From positions 2,294,001-2,358,000 of the forward strand of contig NZ_CP110341.1 in the NCBI RefSeq assembly GCF_026013965.1: 64,000 nt of DNA, given 5' to 3'. Source of the stretch: Brevibacterium sp. JSBI002. GTDB taxonomy: Bacteria; Actinomycetota; Actinomycetes; Actinomycetales; Brevibacteriaceae. Shown piece by piece: positions 8,185 through 16,854 of the stretch. The notes beneath the pieces are model-generated. The model did no database searches and was not told the origin of the DNA. It saw only the letters and a program-made list of their open reading frames with translations. Made by a program: the position numbers and the translations under genes. The stretch's first letter is position 1. Every line of letters begins with the position of its first letter.

Positions 8185-8871
8185 CTATGCTTGATCAAGA
8201 TCTCCGCCAACTAGCTCGGACAGATATAAGTTCAACTTAGAGTCGAACTGTTCTCGAAGTCGTTTTATAAAGTCAATCTGCGAACGAACCACCGGCAGTC
8301 CCAACTTCCCTTTGGCCTTACCATCGCTCGCCGCAACTCCGGTATGGACGATAGCTCCACGTTCATAAACCAGAGCTTCAATCTCCTCCACCACTCTCTG
8401 ATTGGGCATTCCCTGCCAGCTGATTTCACTCAGCGGCTCGTATCCTAAGATTTCAAGATATAGACTTTTGACTGCCTTGGAATTTGCGGAATTGAACCCA
8501 TTTTGACCGTCTTTTCCATATAGGCGAAGATTAATAAGATTCATGCATTCAAGTTTCCAGCCGTCGCCTGCAAATTTCCACGGATCATTCTTTCCGTACG
8601 TGGTCGCAACCCATTTCCGCAAAGATGCGGGTAGTCTATCCGCATCAAGATTCTCAATAATGTATTCAACGGCCCCATGTAATGCCTCTTCTACGTACAC
8701 CTCCCATGCTGCATAACAAAGTGCAACACAGGAACGCAGGAGCGGATCGACTCCAACGCCACCAGTCGGACGACCTCGTTTAGCCTGATTCGCTGCTGGA
8801 TGGTTTTCCAATAGAGATTTGACATCGTCCAATAATATCTTGCTAGCCTCTAACGCCTTACTCTCTGTCAT
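8185..8871 (-). CDS. HEPN-domain protein (RiboL-PSP-HEPN type)
   Basis: 228 residues, all alpha-helical in appearance. The N-terminal half has LLRSCVALCYAAWEVYVEEAL, typical of HEPN_RiboL-PSP proteins, and the C-terminal half carries the HEPN R-x4-H motif as RGAIVH near residue 170, the catalytic signature of HEPN ribonucleases. Such proteins act as RNA-cleaving effectors in toxin-antitoxin and phage-defence systems. No MNT nucleotidyltransferase partner is adjacent, so if it is a toxin its control is unclear. A perfect inverted repeat at 8893-8913, just before the start, may be its operator. Lower GC than the genes to its right. Confidence 0.75.
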   Translation of the reverse strand: MTESKALEASKILLDDVKSLLENHPAANQAKRGRPTGGVGVDPLLRSCVALCYAAWEVYVEEALHGAVEYIIENLDADRLPASLRKWVATTYGKNDPWKFAGDGWKLECMNLINLRLYGKDGQNGFNSANSKAVKSLYLEILGYEPLSEISWQGMPNQRVVEEIEALVYERGAIVHTGVAASDGKAKGKLGLPVVRSQIDFIKRLREQFDSKLNLYLSELVGGDLDQA

Positions 8872-8892
8872 TGATTTCCTCCGAGTAGATAA

Positions 8893-8913
8893 TTAATCAA
8901 ATATTTTGATTAA
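8893..8913. promoter_or_regulatory. Perfect palindrome upstream of the HEPN gene
   Basis: Two 9-bp arms, TTAATCAAA and TTTGATTAA, separated by TAT. The site begins 22 bp before the HEPN start codon (8871, minus strand), where an operator overlapping the promoter would lie. AT-rich in a GC-rich chromosome. It has the size of a dimeric HTH regulator site; the regulator is unknown. Confidence 0.5.
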
Positions 8914-8966
8914 GACTGAACGCCTACACGCAACCGGAAACTAGTTGCAATTGTCAATCCGAAATG

Positions 8967-9251
8967 CTAACCGTCAATTTTTCCAAGATTGGGAATGTGC
9001 TGAAACACAGTCTTGGGGCAGTCCTTGACATGAAATTCGATATAAAAGGAGAGTTCAGTTGCGTAATGCCTTCCGCAGTACATGCTCGTCGTCAGTTCGG
9101 CAGATTCGTCGCCATGGGCTCCCCACTGAATGAAATGCGTGGGGGAATCGACACAGACGCTCTGGTGCCATTCGCAGCCTCGTGGTCGGTCCCCGCCGTC
9201 GTCCACCTCTGGTAGTCCGATTCCGCTGTCAACACTTGTGCCTGTCGCCAT
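8967..9251 (-). CDS. Small Cys/His-rich hypothetical protein, 94 aa
   Basis: Starts at an ATG sharing one base with the upstream stop (TGATG at 9250-9253), so it is coupled to the 365-residue gene. The frame extends further upstream to 9371, but that part overlaps the previous gene and is unlikely to be used. Residues include RGCEWHQSVCVDSPTHF and SMYCGRHYATELSFYIEFHV followed by KDCPK; the Cys and His spacing suggests a zinc-binding fold, which is an inference. It is the last gene of the minus-strand operon that begins with the AddB-like nuclease at 16683. Confidence 0.6.
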   Translation of the reverse strand: MATGTSVDSGIGLPEVDDGGDRPRGCEWHQSVCVDSPTHFIQWGAHGDESAELTTSMYCGRHYATELSFYIEFHVKDCPKTVFQHIPNLGKIDG

Positions 9252-10348
9252 CACTTTTCCTCCTCGATGAGCGCCTGCAATTCGCTTTCCGCTCGATTGA
9301 TCCCCTCGGCAATCTCGGTATCTGTGAGAGTAATCCTTTCGTCGAGGAAACGCCCCCACTCGCTTTCCCACGCCCGTTGCTTACGATTGGCCCTGTCCCG
9401 TACATCGGTGACCAGCACGTCAATTCCAACCTGTGCGCCGTCTTCATCGTGGTGAACTTCGATGTTGGCACCAGGCCACGGCAACGGCAGAGCGACGTCC
9501 GAATCCAGCACTCGGATGACAAGCCAGTCATCACTCCCGCTCTCCAAGGGAGAATCATTCCGAGTGAGGTCTCCCTCCTCCGTCAGCTGATTCCATGACA
9601 GTGCGTAGTCGGCTTCGAGTTGCTCCCGCTGAGCACCCAGCATCCGAATGTGCACGAACGGACTGTATTTCTTGTCTCCGAAGGCGTGCTCCATCCAGTC
9701 CTGAGAAATGTAGCTGGTGGAGAACGGAATGGGAGCCCACCCGTCGACCTCATCGTCCTTGAACCGGCGAAGCATCGTCTGGTCGGAAATCTTCTCCGCC
9801 TCGAAAGCGTTGCGAACCTTCCAGACTTCGGCCTTCACCTGGGTCGTGGACAGTGCGTCCTCTAACCACTTCGATATCTCGGCCGCCGACGAGAAGCTTT
9901 CGACCGCTATCTCGTCCCTACCATAGGCCACGATGTTGTGTTCCATCCGGGAAAACGCACTCTCCAAATCCTGGCCCGACCACGGCGAGTTGTGCTCGGA
10001 TTCGTGCCCTTTCGCATCTTCGATCGCGATCGCGTCATACCAATCAGCCACAGTCGCCAGTCCGCCGATCCGCTTCGAATAGGGGTGTTTCACCGAACGC
10101 TGCTCCCCGTCGACGACCACATCACACGTAGCCAGTTGAGAACTCGGTGATAGCTCGTCTCGCTCGGGCGCCTGCTCAACGTCGTTGGCCAGCGTTATCG
10201 TGAACTCACCCCGATCGCCCTGCTTGGTGAGGCAGTTGATCCGCCATCCCTGCTCGGGCGGTGCATCGATGTGTTTAAACTGCTCAGGTCGAACGGATGT
10301 GCCATATATCGGTCGATGATCTTCCGGCAGATAGTCGCTGATTGTCAC
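9251..10348 (-). CDS. Hypothetical acidic protein, 365 aa, in AddAB-like operon
   Basis: Not recognised. Start GTG at 10348 with a strong ribosome binding site (GGGAGG, 5 nt upstream). The protein is acidic and soluble: an N-terminal part with PEQGWRINCLTKQGDRGEF, a middle with a helical region around SSAAEISKWLEDAL, and a C-terminal part with WLVIRVLDSDVALPLPWPG and a basic-then-acidic helix ending INRAESELQALIEEEK. I see no nuclease, helicase or methylase motif. It lies 78 bp downstream of the UvrD-like gene on the same strand and is coupled to the small Cys/His protein, so it probably works with the helicase-nuclease pair. Confidence 0.65.
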   Translation of the reverse strand: MTISDYLPEDHRPIYGTSVRPEQFKHIDAPPEQGWRINCLTKQGDRGEFTITLANDVEQAPERDELSPSSQLATCDVVVDGEQRSVKHPYSKRIGGLATVADWYDAIAIEDAKGHESEHNSPWSGQDLESAFSRMEHNIVAYGRDEIAVESFSSAAEISKWLEDALSTTQVKAEVWKVRNAFEAEKISDQTMLRRFKDDEVDGWAPIPFSTSYISQDWMEHAFGDKKYSPFVHIRMLGAQREQLEADYALSWNQLTEEGDLTRNDSPLESGSDDWLVIRVLDSDVALPLPWPGANIEVHHDEDGAQVGIDVLVTDVRDRANRKQRAWESEWGRFLDERITLTDTEIAEGINRAESELQALIEEEK

Positions 10349-10426
10349 GAGTGCCTCCCTTGAAACGGATTCCAGAATTGATATCGGTGGGTTCTAGGTG
10401 CCTGTCGGCGGGGCTTCGTTCGTCTC

Positions 10427-13400
10427 CTAGCACCGCAATCGAACTTCAAGTACTTCGGATTTCAGCGGGAGGTGAATCAGCACCCGTGTAGGTGCTGCTC
10501 CCTGCGCAGTCTCAATCGCGTGAGAATAGGTGGCCAATTGCCCCAGGTAGTTGTTGGCAACGTGTCCGATCGAGTCGGTACCGGGGTACGACTTGTGATC
10601 GACGAGGATGTGCTCACCGTTCTGCAACAGAATTCGAGCGTCGATCCACCCTTCCATGACCTGCCCTTCATCATTACGCCACGCGATTGGGGACTCGGTA
10701 ACCACCTCGGCGCCGGGGAACGTCTCTTCGATCCACGTGCTCCACCGGTCGCCGAGCTCAATCAGCAGGGCTGGGGACAGGGTGTTCGTGGAATCCCAAC
10801 GCGCCAATATTCGATCAGCCGCGGACTGTTTGGCCCCGGCCGGTAGAAAGGCCAGCGGAAGACCCAGGTAGGCGTGGATAGCGTCCCCGACGCGATCCCA
10901 CTCCTGTCCACCGTGTGCCAACAGCGGATCGCCGAGCGACGCGATGATACTCACGTCCGCGTCGACGCCTTCCGATGGCACACTGCTCGCTGTGAATCTC
11001 GCAGGCAGAATCGGCACACCTGCGGCCGGTGCCCCGCGCGGGATGTATGTTTGGGCAAAGAACGATCGTGGTTCTATGCTGGCTTCCCTCGCACCGACTG
11101 TCACCCCGTCGATGGAGAATGCACTGATCCGCATCGCCAGTTCACGTGGTTTTGCTGATCCGCTGGCTCGGTTTGCACGGAGATCAGCGATCCGAACGAC
11201 TCCGGCTTCCTCGACCGCAGGCGATGACGCATCACTCAACGTCGGGAGGTCCCATTCGAGGAATCGTTCATCGTCCGACGTGCTGAGGACGTTGTTCTTG
11301 CCGGTGGGATCACCGAACGCCACGATGCTGTGGCACTCTGCTCGGGTCAGTGCAACGTAGAGCAGCCGTTCGGTCTCCCGTTTCTCTGCTGACCCGGCAT
11401 TCCGCACCGATTCCAGGCCGGCGAGTCGATCTTTCAATGGACCGTAGTCCTTGATCACTCCGGGCAGGTACCGCAGCGACCGGTTGGCCAGCGGCTGCCT
11501 GGCGTCGAACATCGGAGCCTTTTCCACAGTGATCTCCCGGTGGCCGAAGTCTTTAGCGACTGGGATTCCAACGATGACGACTGGCCATTGCAGACCCTTC
11601 GATTGGTGCATGGTCGTCACCAGCACAGCGTCATGTGCGGTGGTCTGTTCATAGGATCCTGCCGCCTCGGTGAGGTGATCGAGCAGGCCCGCCGGAGTGA
11701 TCGGCGAGCGTGTCTGCTGTGCGGAATCTTCGTACTCGGCAGCGATCTGGCACAACGCGTCCAATGTGGCCAGCCGTGTCTCCGGGTGCGTCCAAGCCTT
11801 GATGCGCTGGGGAAGGTCGAGGGCATCGATGACAGCAAGCACCAGTTCTGCTGACGAGTATCGAGCTGCGTTGACCTCGAGCTCTTTAAGTGGTGCCAGT
11901 GCGGGGTCGTCCCACCAGGTCCGGTAGTGCTGGTGCCGTTCGGTTTTGTCGTGGATCCGTGCCGTCTCCTCAAACCACGTATGGTGGCTGCCGTGGTCAG
12001 GAACGAGAGTGACGAGTTCAGTCAGCGCCACAGCGTCATCACGGTCGACGACCGCGGCCAGCCCCGAAGCGACGAACTGTCCTTCCCTCGTTGACAGCAG
12101 ATCGGTGGTCGACCCTATCGCTCGAATGCCACGTGCCTGCAATTCCGCAACCACCGAGTCAACCTGGGAGTTAGTGCGCACGAGAATGGCAATATCACTG
12201 TTCGTCACCTCTCCTCCGGGCAATTGAGGCGAGCGCCCGAGGAGATCGACGACTCCTTCTGCAATGGCCCTGACCATCCGGGAGTTCGCTTGTTGATTCT
12301 TGCCTTTGTCAGTGTTCGGCACCCAGAGTTCGCGGCCGCCGACATTGCGCAGGTGCTCGCGTTGCGGTGGAATGCGCAACACGACCTCGTCTTCGTCCTG
12401 GTCGGAGAACACGGAGCTGAAGAGGGTGTTCGACAGTTCGAGAGGCGGCTCGGTTGAACGCCATGATGCGTCGAGGTTCTCCGAGGTGGCCGTTCCCAGA
12501 TCTGTCGATCCTGAGATCAGCGCGGCGAAGACGTCGTTCATCAGTTCTGGATCGGCTCCGCGGAATCCGTAGATCGCCTGCTTGCGGTCCCCCACCCAGA
12601 TGACCTCGTCGACGAGGTCGGCGAGCTCCATGAAGATAGCCAATTGGATCGGTGACGAGTCCTGAAATTCGTCGACGGCGAGCAAGCGGTATCGGGAGGC
12701 CACAGAGGCTCGTACACGGTCGCTCGAGCGAAGCAGATCGAGTGCACGAACTTCCTGGTCGACGAAGTCCATGACGCCGAGGCGGTTCTTATGGTCCTCG
12801 TAGGCGCTGAGAGACGCAATCGCAGTATCGATGACGAGATCTGTGAGAACGGCAAAGTCTGTGTGGAATGCGCTGTTGGACAGCAGTTGGTCGCTGACGA
12901 GTGATGCACTGGAACTCTCGAGCACTGCTTTCGGCACGACTCCAGGCGCCTTCCCACCTTGCGCGGCTGAGTAGGACGCCTTGGCTACTCTCACCCATGT
13001 CGACCATGGGGTACGCGCGAATGGATCGGCATCTTCAGCGTGAGTGTCAAGATCCCGGAGGAAATGGTCGAGCGTGACGATGCTGCCTTCAACGTTGTCC
13101 GCACTCGACCTCGTCATCTTCGGCACACCGTCCGGCAGGTCCTCTCCATCCCGGAAACGGCGCACCGACTCTCGTAAGAGGTCGATGTCGCTGGCGAGGC
13201 AATCTCTCCACATCTGACGGTTATCAGCTTGCTTCGACGGCAGAGCAGAAAGGAAGAGCTCGACAGAGTCCCGCGCAGAAGCGCGCAGTTCAGCCTCGCC
13301 GAGGTGGTTCGATCGTGCCGCCTCGGCGATGTCCTTGACGAGAGTCGACCAGACAACCGGTCCGCTGCCGTACGGGTTTGCGTTTTCCGGTCTGCCGTTG

Positions 13401-13819
13401 TGTCCGGTTCGGACGAGGAGATCTCGGTGGGCGATTTCGGCATTCGCGACGACTTCGTCGACAGCGGCGGCGAAGACGATCTTCTGTTCGTTCTCATCGA
13501 GCACGCGCAGTTCAGGCGAGTAACCGGCATCGATAGCGTATTCGGAAACGAGTCGGCCCGACATCGAGTTGATAGTTCTGATAAGTGCTGTGCCGATTTC
13601 CTCGGCTGCGGTGATGTTCCCATCGTCGAGGAGTCTCTTCTGTGTCTTCTCGATGAGGTCGGCGGCGGCCCGAACGGTGAACGTAGTGGCGATGACCTCG
13701 CTGGCACGCAGAAGCGGCTCACCTGCGGAGTCCTTCTGTGATAGCCGTTCGGAGAGAACCTCGGTCAGTCGAAAGGTCTTGCCTGATCCCGCCGAGGCGG
13801 TGATGACGTGGACGCTCAT
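10427..13819 (-). CDS. AddA/RecB-like UvrD helicase with C-terminal PD-(D/E)XK nuclease
   Basis: 1,130 residues. The SF1A helicase motifs are complete: ASAGSGKT at 8-15 (Walker A), ATTFTVRAAADL (Ia), VDEFQD at about 382-387 (Walker B), GDRKQAIYGFRG (III), TTMHQSKGLQW (V) and LLYVALTRAECH (VI). Near 1040-1105 there is a RecB-type nuclease: EGWIDARILL, then ILVDHKSYP and QLATYSHA, after an upstream GDAIHAYLGLPL histidine motif. This is the architecture of AddA, though with unusual neighbours. The start overlaps the stop of the AddB-like gene (ATGA). The family unwinds and resects double-strand ends for recombination or degrades invading DNA. Confidence 0.85.
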   Translation of the reverse strand: MSVHVITASAGSGKTFRLTEVLSERLSQKDSAGEPLLRASEVIATTFTVRAAADLIEKTQKRLLDDGNITAAEEIGTALIRTINSMSGRLVSEYAIDAGYSPELRVLDENEQKIVFAAAVDEVVANAEIAHRDLLVRTGHNGRPENANPYGSGPVVWSTLVKDIAEAARSNHLGEAELRASARDSVELFLSALPSKQADNRQMWRDCLASDIDLLRESVRRFRDGEDLPDGVPKMTRSSADNVEGSIVTLDHFLRDLDTHAEDADPFARTPWSTWVRVAKASYSAAQGGKAPGVVPKAVLESSSASLVSDQLLSNSAFHTDFAVLTDLVIDTAIASLSAYEDHKNRLGVMDFVDQEVRALDLLRSSDRVRASVASRYRLLAVDEFQDSSPIQLAIFMELADLVDEVIWVGDRKQAIYGFRGADPELMNDVFAALISGSTDLGTATSENLDASWRSTEPPLELSNTLFSSVFSDQDEDEVVLRIPPQREHLRNVGGRELWVPNTDKGKNQQANSRMVRAIAEGVVDLLGRSPQLPGGEVTNSDIAILVRTNSQVDSVVAELQARGIRAIGSTTDLLSTREGQFVASGLAAVVDRDDAVALTELVTLVPDHGSHHTWFEETARIHDKTERHQHYRTWWDDPALAPLKELEVNAARYSSAELVLAVIDALDLPQRIKAWTHPETRLATLDALCQIAAEYEDSAQQTRSPITPAGLLDHLTEAAGSYEQTTAHDAVLVTTMHQSKGLQWPVVIVGIPVAKDFGHREITVEKAPMFDARQPLANRSLRYLPGVIKDYGPLKDRLAGLESVRNAGSAEKRETERLLYVALTRAECHSIVAFGDPTGKNNVLSTSDDERFLEWDLPTLSDASSPAVEEAGVVRIADLRANRASGSAKPRELAMRISAFSIDGVTVGAREASIEPRSFFAQTYIPRGAPAAGVPILPARFTASSVPSEGVDADVSIIASLGDPLLAHGGQEWDRVGDAIHAYLGLPLAFLPAGAKQSAADRILARWDSTNTLSPALLIELGDRWSTWIEETFPGAEVVTESPIAWRNDEGQVMEGWIDARILLQNGEHILVDHKSYPGTDSIGHVANNYLGQLATYSHAIETAQGAAPTRVLIHLPLKSEVLEVRLRC

Positions 13820-16683
13820 GATTGGTCTCCCCCAATGCCGTAGATGAGGTTGAAGTCGCTGAAGCTCTGGCCCTTGTTGACGAAGAGGCGTCCCTCAGCC
13901 AGTTCTTCTTTCTTGAACTCGGTGACGGTTTTGTCGACCTCTTTGCCGGATTCTCCCGGCTTGGCCTCGAGCGCTGCGTGAATATCAGCGACCGGAGAGT
14001 CGAATCGTCCGGCAGCGATGTTCGAGAGTGCGTGCTCGATCGATTCTTCGATGATCGTCCACAACCCTGCGGGGTCTCCTCCGAGTCCGTCACCGTCGTC
14101 ATCGAGCGGATCTGCGCCCCCGGACGAGAGCGGATCGAGTGCGGGATCGGCAGAGACGAACCGGCCCTGCTTGAGCATGAAATAGGCTGTCAGCGGGCGA
14201 GTTTGGGAGCTGGATTCCGTGGTTCGTGAGTACACGCTCAGCTGAACGGCTTCACCGTCGTGGATCAGTTTCTGGTATCGCTTAGCCGAGTTCGCCCATT
14301 TGAGATCGATGATCACCGGCCGACCGTCGACGAACGCCCCCTCGAGGTCCCTCTGTCCGCGAAGCTGAATTGAACGAGGCGCACCATCTACGGTCAAGGT
14401 CCAGTCGAAGGTGAAGTCCGCCTCGGCGCCGGTGATAGTGAACCCACGGTCGTGGGCCGCAGTGAAAAGCTGGGTGATCGATGAAACCGCGGTCGAGCGG
14501 ATCGCATTCATTCGGGCGAGCTGCCCTGACAGGAGCAACTCTGAGGCGAACCGTGGGACAAGGTGATTGAACGTGGAAGCGATCTTCGCCGCTGAAATTT
14601 CTGCCCCGTTAATGACATCTGCAGATCGCACCAGATATTCGACGACAGCGTGGACGAGTGTCCCGATCATGCGGTTGTCGGTGGGGACGTCGAAGGTGTA
14701 GCCGCGCTTGAGCCCCATGGCTCGCGACAGAACCCATTCTTGTGGGTCGCTGAGCAGCATGTCGATCTGCGAGTATGACAGCGTTTCTGGCAGGAGATGG
14801 GTGAAATCTCCTTCGAGGGACCGCGAGACCGATGGCGGTCGCGTGCTCTGCTCGAGTGCGACAGTCGAAGTCGGAACCGCCACATCGCGCAGAAGCCACG
14901 TGTCTCCGTCGAAGAGCTCTGCGACGGGCCGGGTCACTGTCGCATCGGTAAGAACCGAATCCACCGAGATTGAGGAGAACCGGTCGGGACGGGCGGCTGC
15001 GATGAGCTCGCTCAATCTGGACAACGTCGGGTGAAGGGCGACCGGTTCGCCTCGACTGGTCTCGGGGCAGAAACACACCAGATTTGACGCGGTACGGAGT
15101 CCTTCGAGCTCAGCTGTCTGGCGGAGTCGTTCACGACTGGCCGCAGTCGCGATGTCGACTCCCGCGTGCGCGAGGGCATCGACCTCGGCGGGGTCCCAGG
15201 TCTCGTCTGCGGCTGCGTCGCTTCGGCGGGAGGACCACCAGATGATCGTGTCAGTGCCGGTGGGCACCTCGGAGGGTCCGGCGACAACAGTCCAGTCGGC
15301 GGCCTGTGCGGGCACAGACGCTTGCGCCGAGGTGGGAGCGCAGGATTCGACGATGTCGAGGAGTTCTCGGGTGCGCAGTGAATCTGTTCCGACCTTGCCG
15401 AGGGCAGCGCGGAGTGAGTCGAGGTGTCCGGCTGCCTCGACAATAAAGGTGTCGGTCGCCGTTTGGGTGTCGGCTGTTGGTGTGCCTTCGCTCTTGGCCG
15501 GGTGATGTGCGCGCAGTCGTCGCAACCGCGTGCTCAACCAATCGAGCGCGGGAGTGAGCGAACTGATAGCGAGCTCGTCATCACGGATGAGAGGTGGTGA
15601 CACCCGCAGGAACTCGTCGAGGGTCTTCGCCGTGTTCCAGGCGGTGGTCGACGTCTCGGGATTCTTCAGTGCCCGATCTTCGACCGTTCGCAGTGCTGTC
15701 ATCCAGGCGGAGGCATGGTCGTCTGAGATGCCTGGTTCTTGTGCCAGCGCATTGAGCAGAGCGGAGGAGACTGCATGAGGGATCAGCTTCTTCTCGGGTG
15801 AGTCTCCGCCATTGGAGCCAAATGAAAGACGGAGGAAATCCGCGACCCGACGTATGTCGGTCGGGAACAACACTGCCCTGAGGAATACTGGGAGAACCTG
15901 AGCAGACGGTGAAGTCGAGGTCGCGCTGGGAATGCCGAGAGTCGGTGTCTCTCGTCGTGCCAGCTGGTGGTCAAGGACCGAGGTCGAATCTCCAGCGATG
16001 ATGCAGAGGCGATCACGGTTGGGCAAGTGAGCGAGATAGCGTGCGGCCGCCTCGGCGGTCGACCATTCGTCGGTTCCACGAACAATGGCGAGATCTGGGA
16101 TTGACGAGTTCGTCACCGATTCGGTCACAGCGATTCCGGCGGACTCTGCCGCATTGATGATGTCTTGCCACACTCGGGGAAGCGCTTCTCGCTGATCGCG
16201 GAGCTCGAGCGACGAGATACCCAGTGGCCACTCGGCGCCGTGACGCCGGAGTGTTTCGAGAGTTTCGCGAAGATCGTCGGCGCGGCCCGGTACCAGTGTC
16301 GCGTCAGTGTCATGCGAGGGCTCGAGCACGACCAGCTCTTCTACCTTGGACAGGGCGTCAAGTCGTGGATGAGCGGAATAGTCCACATCATCGAGGTTCG
16401 GATCCCATCCGGCTTCGATGGCGTCGTCGCGCAGCGCGAGCAGGTGCTCAGCTGTGTGCCAGGGGTCGTTGAGGAACGACTGCCGAAACCAGGGGTGACC
16501 GGCGCGCTCCAGCAACGCCCGGTATTGGGCGATTCTGATGGATCTGTCGACTGTGGGGCGGGTCGTCCCCAGTCGGGTCTGCAGAATTCCGAGCATGCCA
16601 AGTGGACCAGTGACCACGGTGGTGCCGGTGTCATCTGTCGTCCACGGAGCGCGGTCGAGGTTCCATCCGAAAACAATGCGCAT
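13816..16683 (-). CDS. AddB-like protein with C-terminal PD-(D/E)XK nuclease domain
   Basis: 955 residues. No Walker A is visible, so the helicase-like body (about 1-640) would be inactive as in AddB. The C-terminal third carries a RecB-family nuclease: MIGTLVHAVVEYLV near 672 (His motif), RGQRDLEGAFVDG, then VIIDLKW near 791-797 (Asp and Lys of the core) and VQLSVYS. I see no cysteine cluster after the nuclease, so the iron-sulfur staple of Bacillus AddB seems absent. First gene of the minus-strand operon; it would pair with the AddA-like product. The promoter must lie in the 171-bp gap shared with the divergent helicase-sigma gene. Confidence 0.8.
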   Translation of the reverse strand: MRIVFGWNLDRAPWTTDDTGTTVVTGPLGMLGILQTRLGTTRPTVDRSIRIAQYRALLERAGHPWFRQSFLNDPWHTAEHLLALRDDAIEAGWDPNLDDVDYSAHPRLDALSKVEELVVLEPSHDTDATLVPGRADDLRETLETLRRHGAEWPLGISSLELRDQREALPRVWQDIINAAESAGIAVTESVTNSSIPDLAIVRGTDEWSTAEAAARYLAHLPNRDRLCIIAGDSTSVLDHQLARRETPTLGIPSATSTSPSAQVLPVFLRAVLFPTDIRRVADFLRLSFGSNGGDSPEKKLIPHAVSSALLNALAQEPGISDDHASAWMTALRTVEDRALKNPETSTTAWNTAKTLDEFLRVSPPLIRDDELAISSLTPALDWLSTRLRRLRAHHPAKSEGTPTADTQTATDTFIVEAAGHLDSLRAALGKVGTDSLRTRELLDIVESCAPTSAQASVPAQAADWTVVAGPSEVPTGTDTIIWWSSRRSDAAADETWDPAEVDALAHAGVDIATAASRERLRQTAELEGLRTASNLVCFCPETSRGEPVALHPTLSRLSELIAAARPDRFSSISVDSVLTDATVTRPVAELFDGDTWLLRDVAVPTSTVALEQSTRPPSVSRSLEGDFTHLLPETLSYSQIDMLLSDPQEWVLSRAMGLKRGYTFDVPTDNRMIGTLVHAVVEYLVRSADVINGAEISAAKIASTFNHLVPRFASELLLSGQLARMNAIRSTAVSSITQLFTAAHDRGFTITGAEADFTFDWTLTVDGAPRSIQLRGQRDLEGAFVDGRPVIIDLKWANSAKRYQKLIHDGEAVQLSVYSRTTESSSQTRPLTAYFMLKQGRFVSADPALDPLSSGGADPLDDDGDGLGGDPAGLWTIIEESIEHALSNIAAGRFDSPVADIHAALEAKPGESGKEVDKTVTEFKKEELAEGRLFVNKGQSFSDFNLIYGIGGDQS

Positions 16684-16854
16684 GCTGGTCCTTCCCAGAG
16701 CAACTAAGCAGAGATTATTCCGAAATGACGGTTTCTACAAATGCTTGTGAGAGTTCCTCCGACTTCCGGCATAGTACGGTTTGATTTGGTTAAAACGACT
16801 CATGTCAGTGGCGACATCTACTGTGGTTTCTAACACTGAGAGAAGGAGACAACG
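16684..16854. promoter_or_regulatory. Divergent promoter region between AddB-like and helicase-sigma genes
   Basis: 171 bp separating two divergent units, so both promoters must be here or overlap the coding ends. The plus-strand gene has a good ribosome binding site (GAAGGAG, 6-7 nt before the ATG). I could not assign -35 and -10 boxes convincingly. The shared spacer makes co-regulation likely. Confidence 0.45.
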
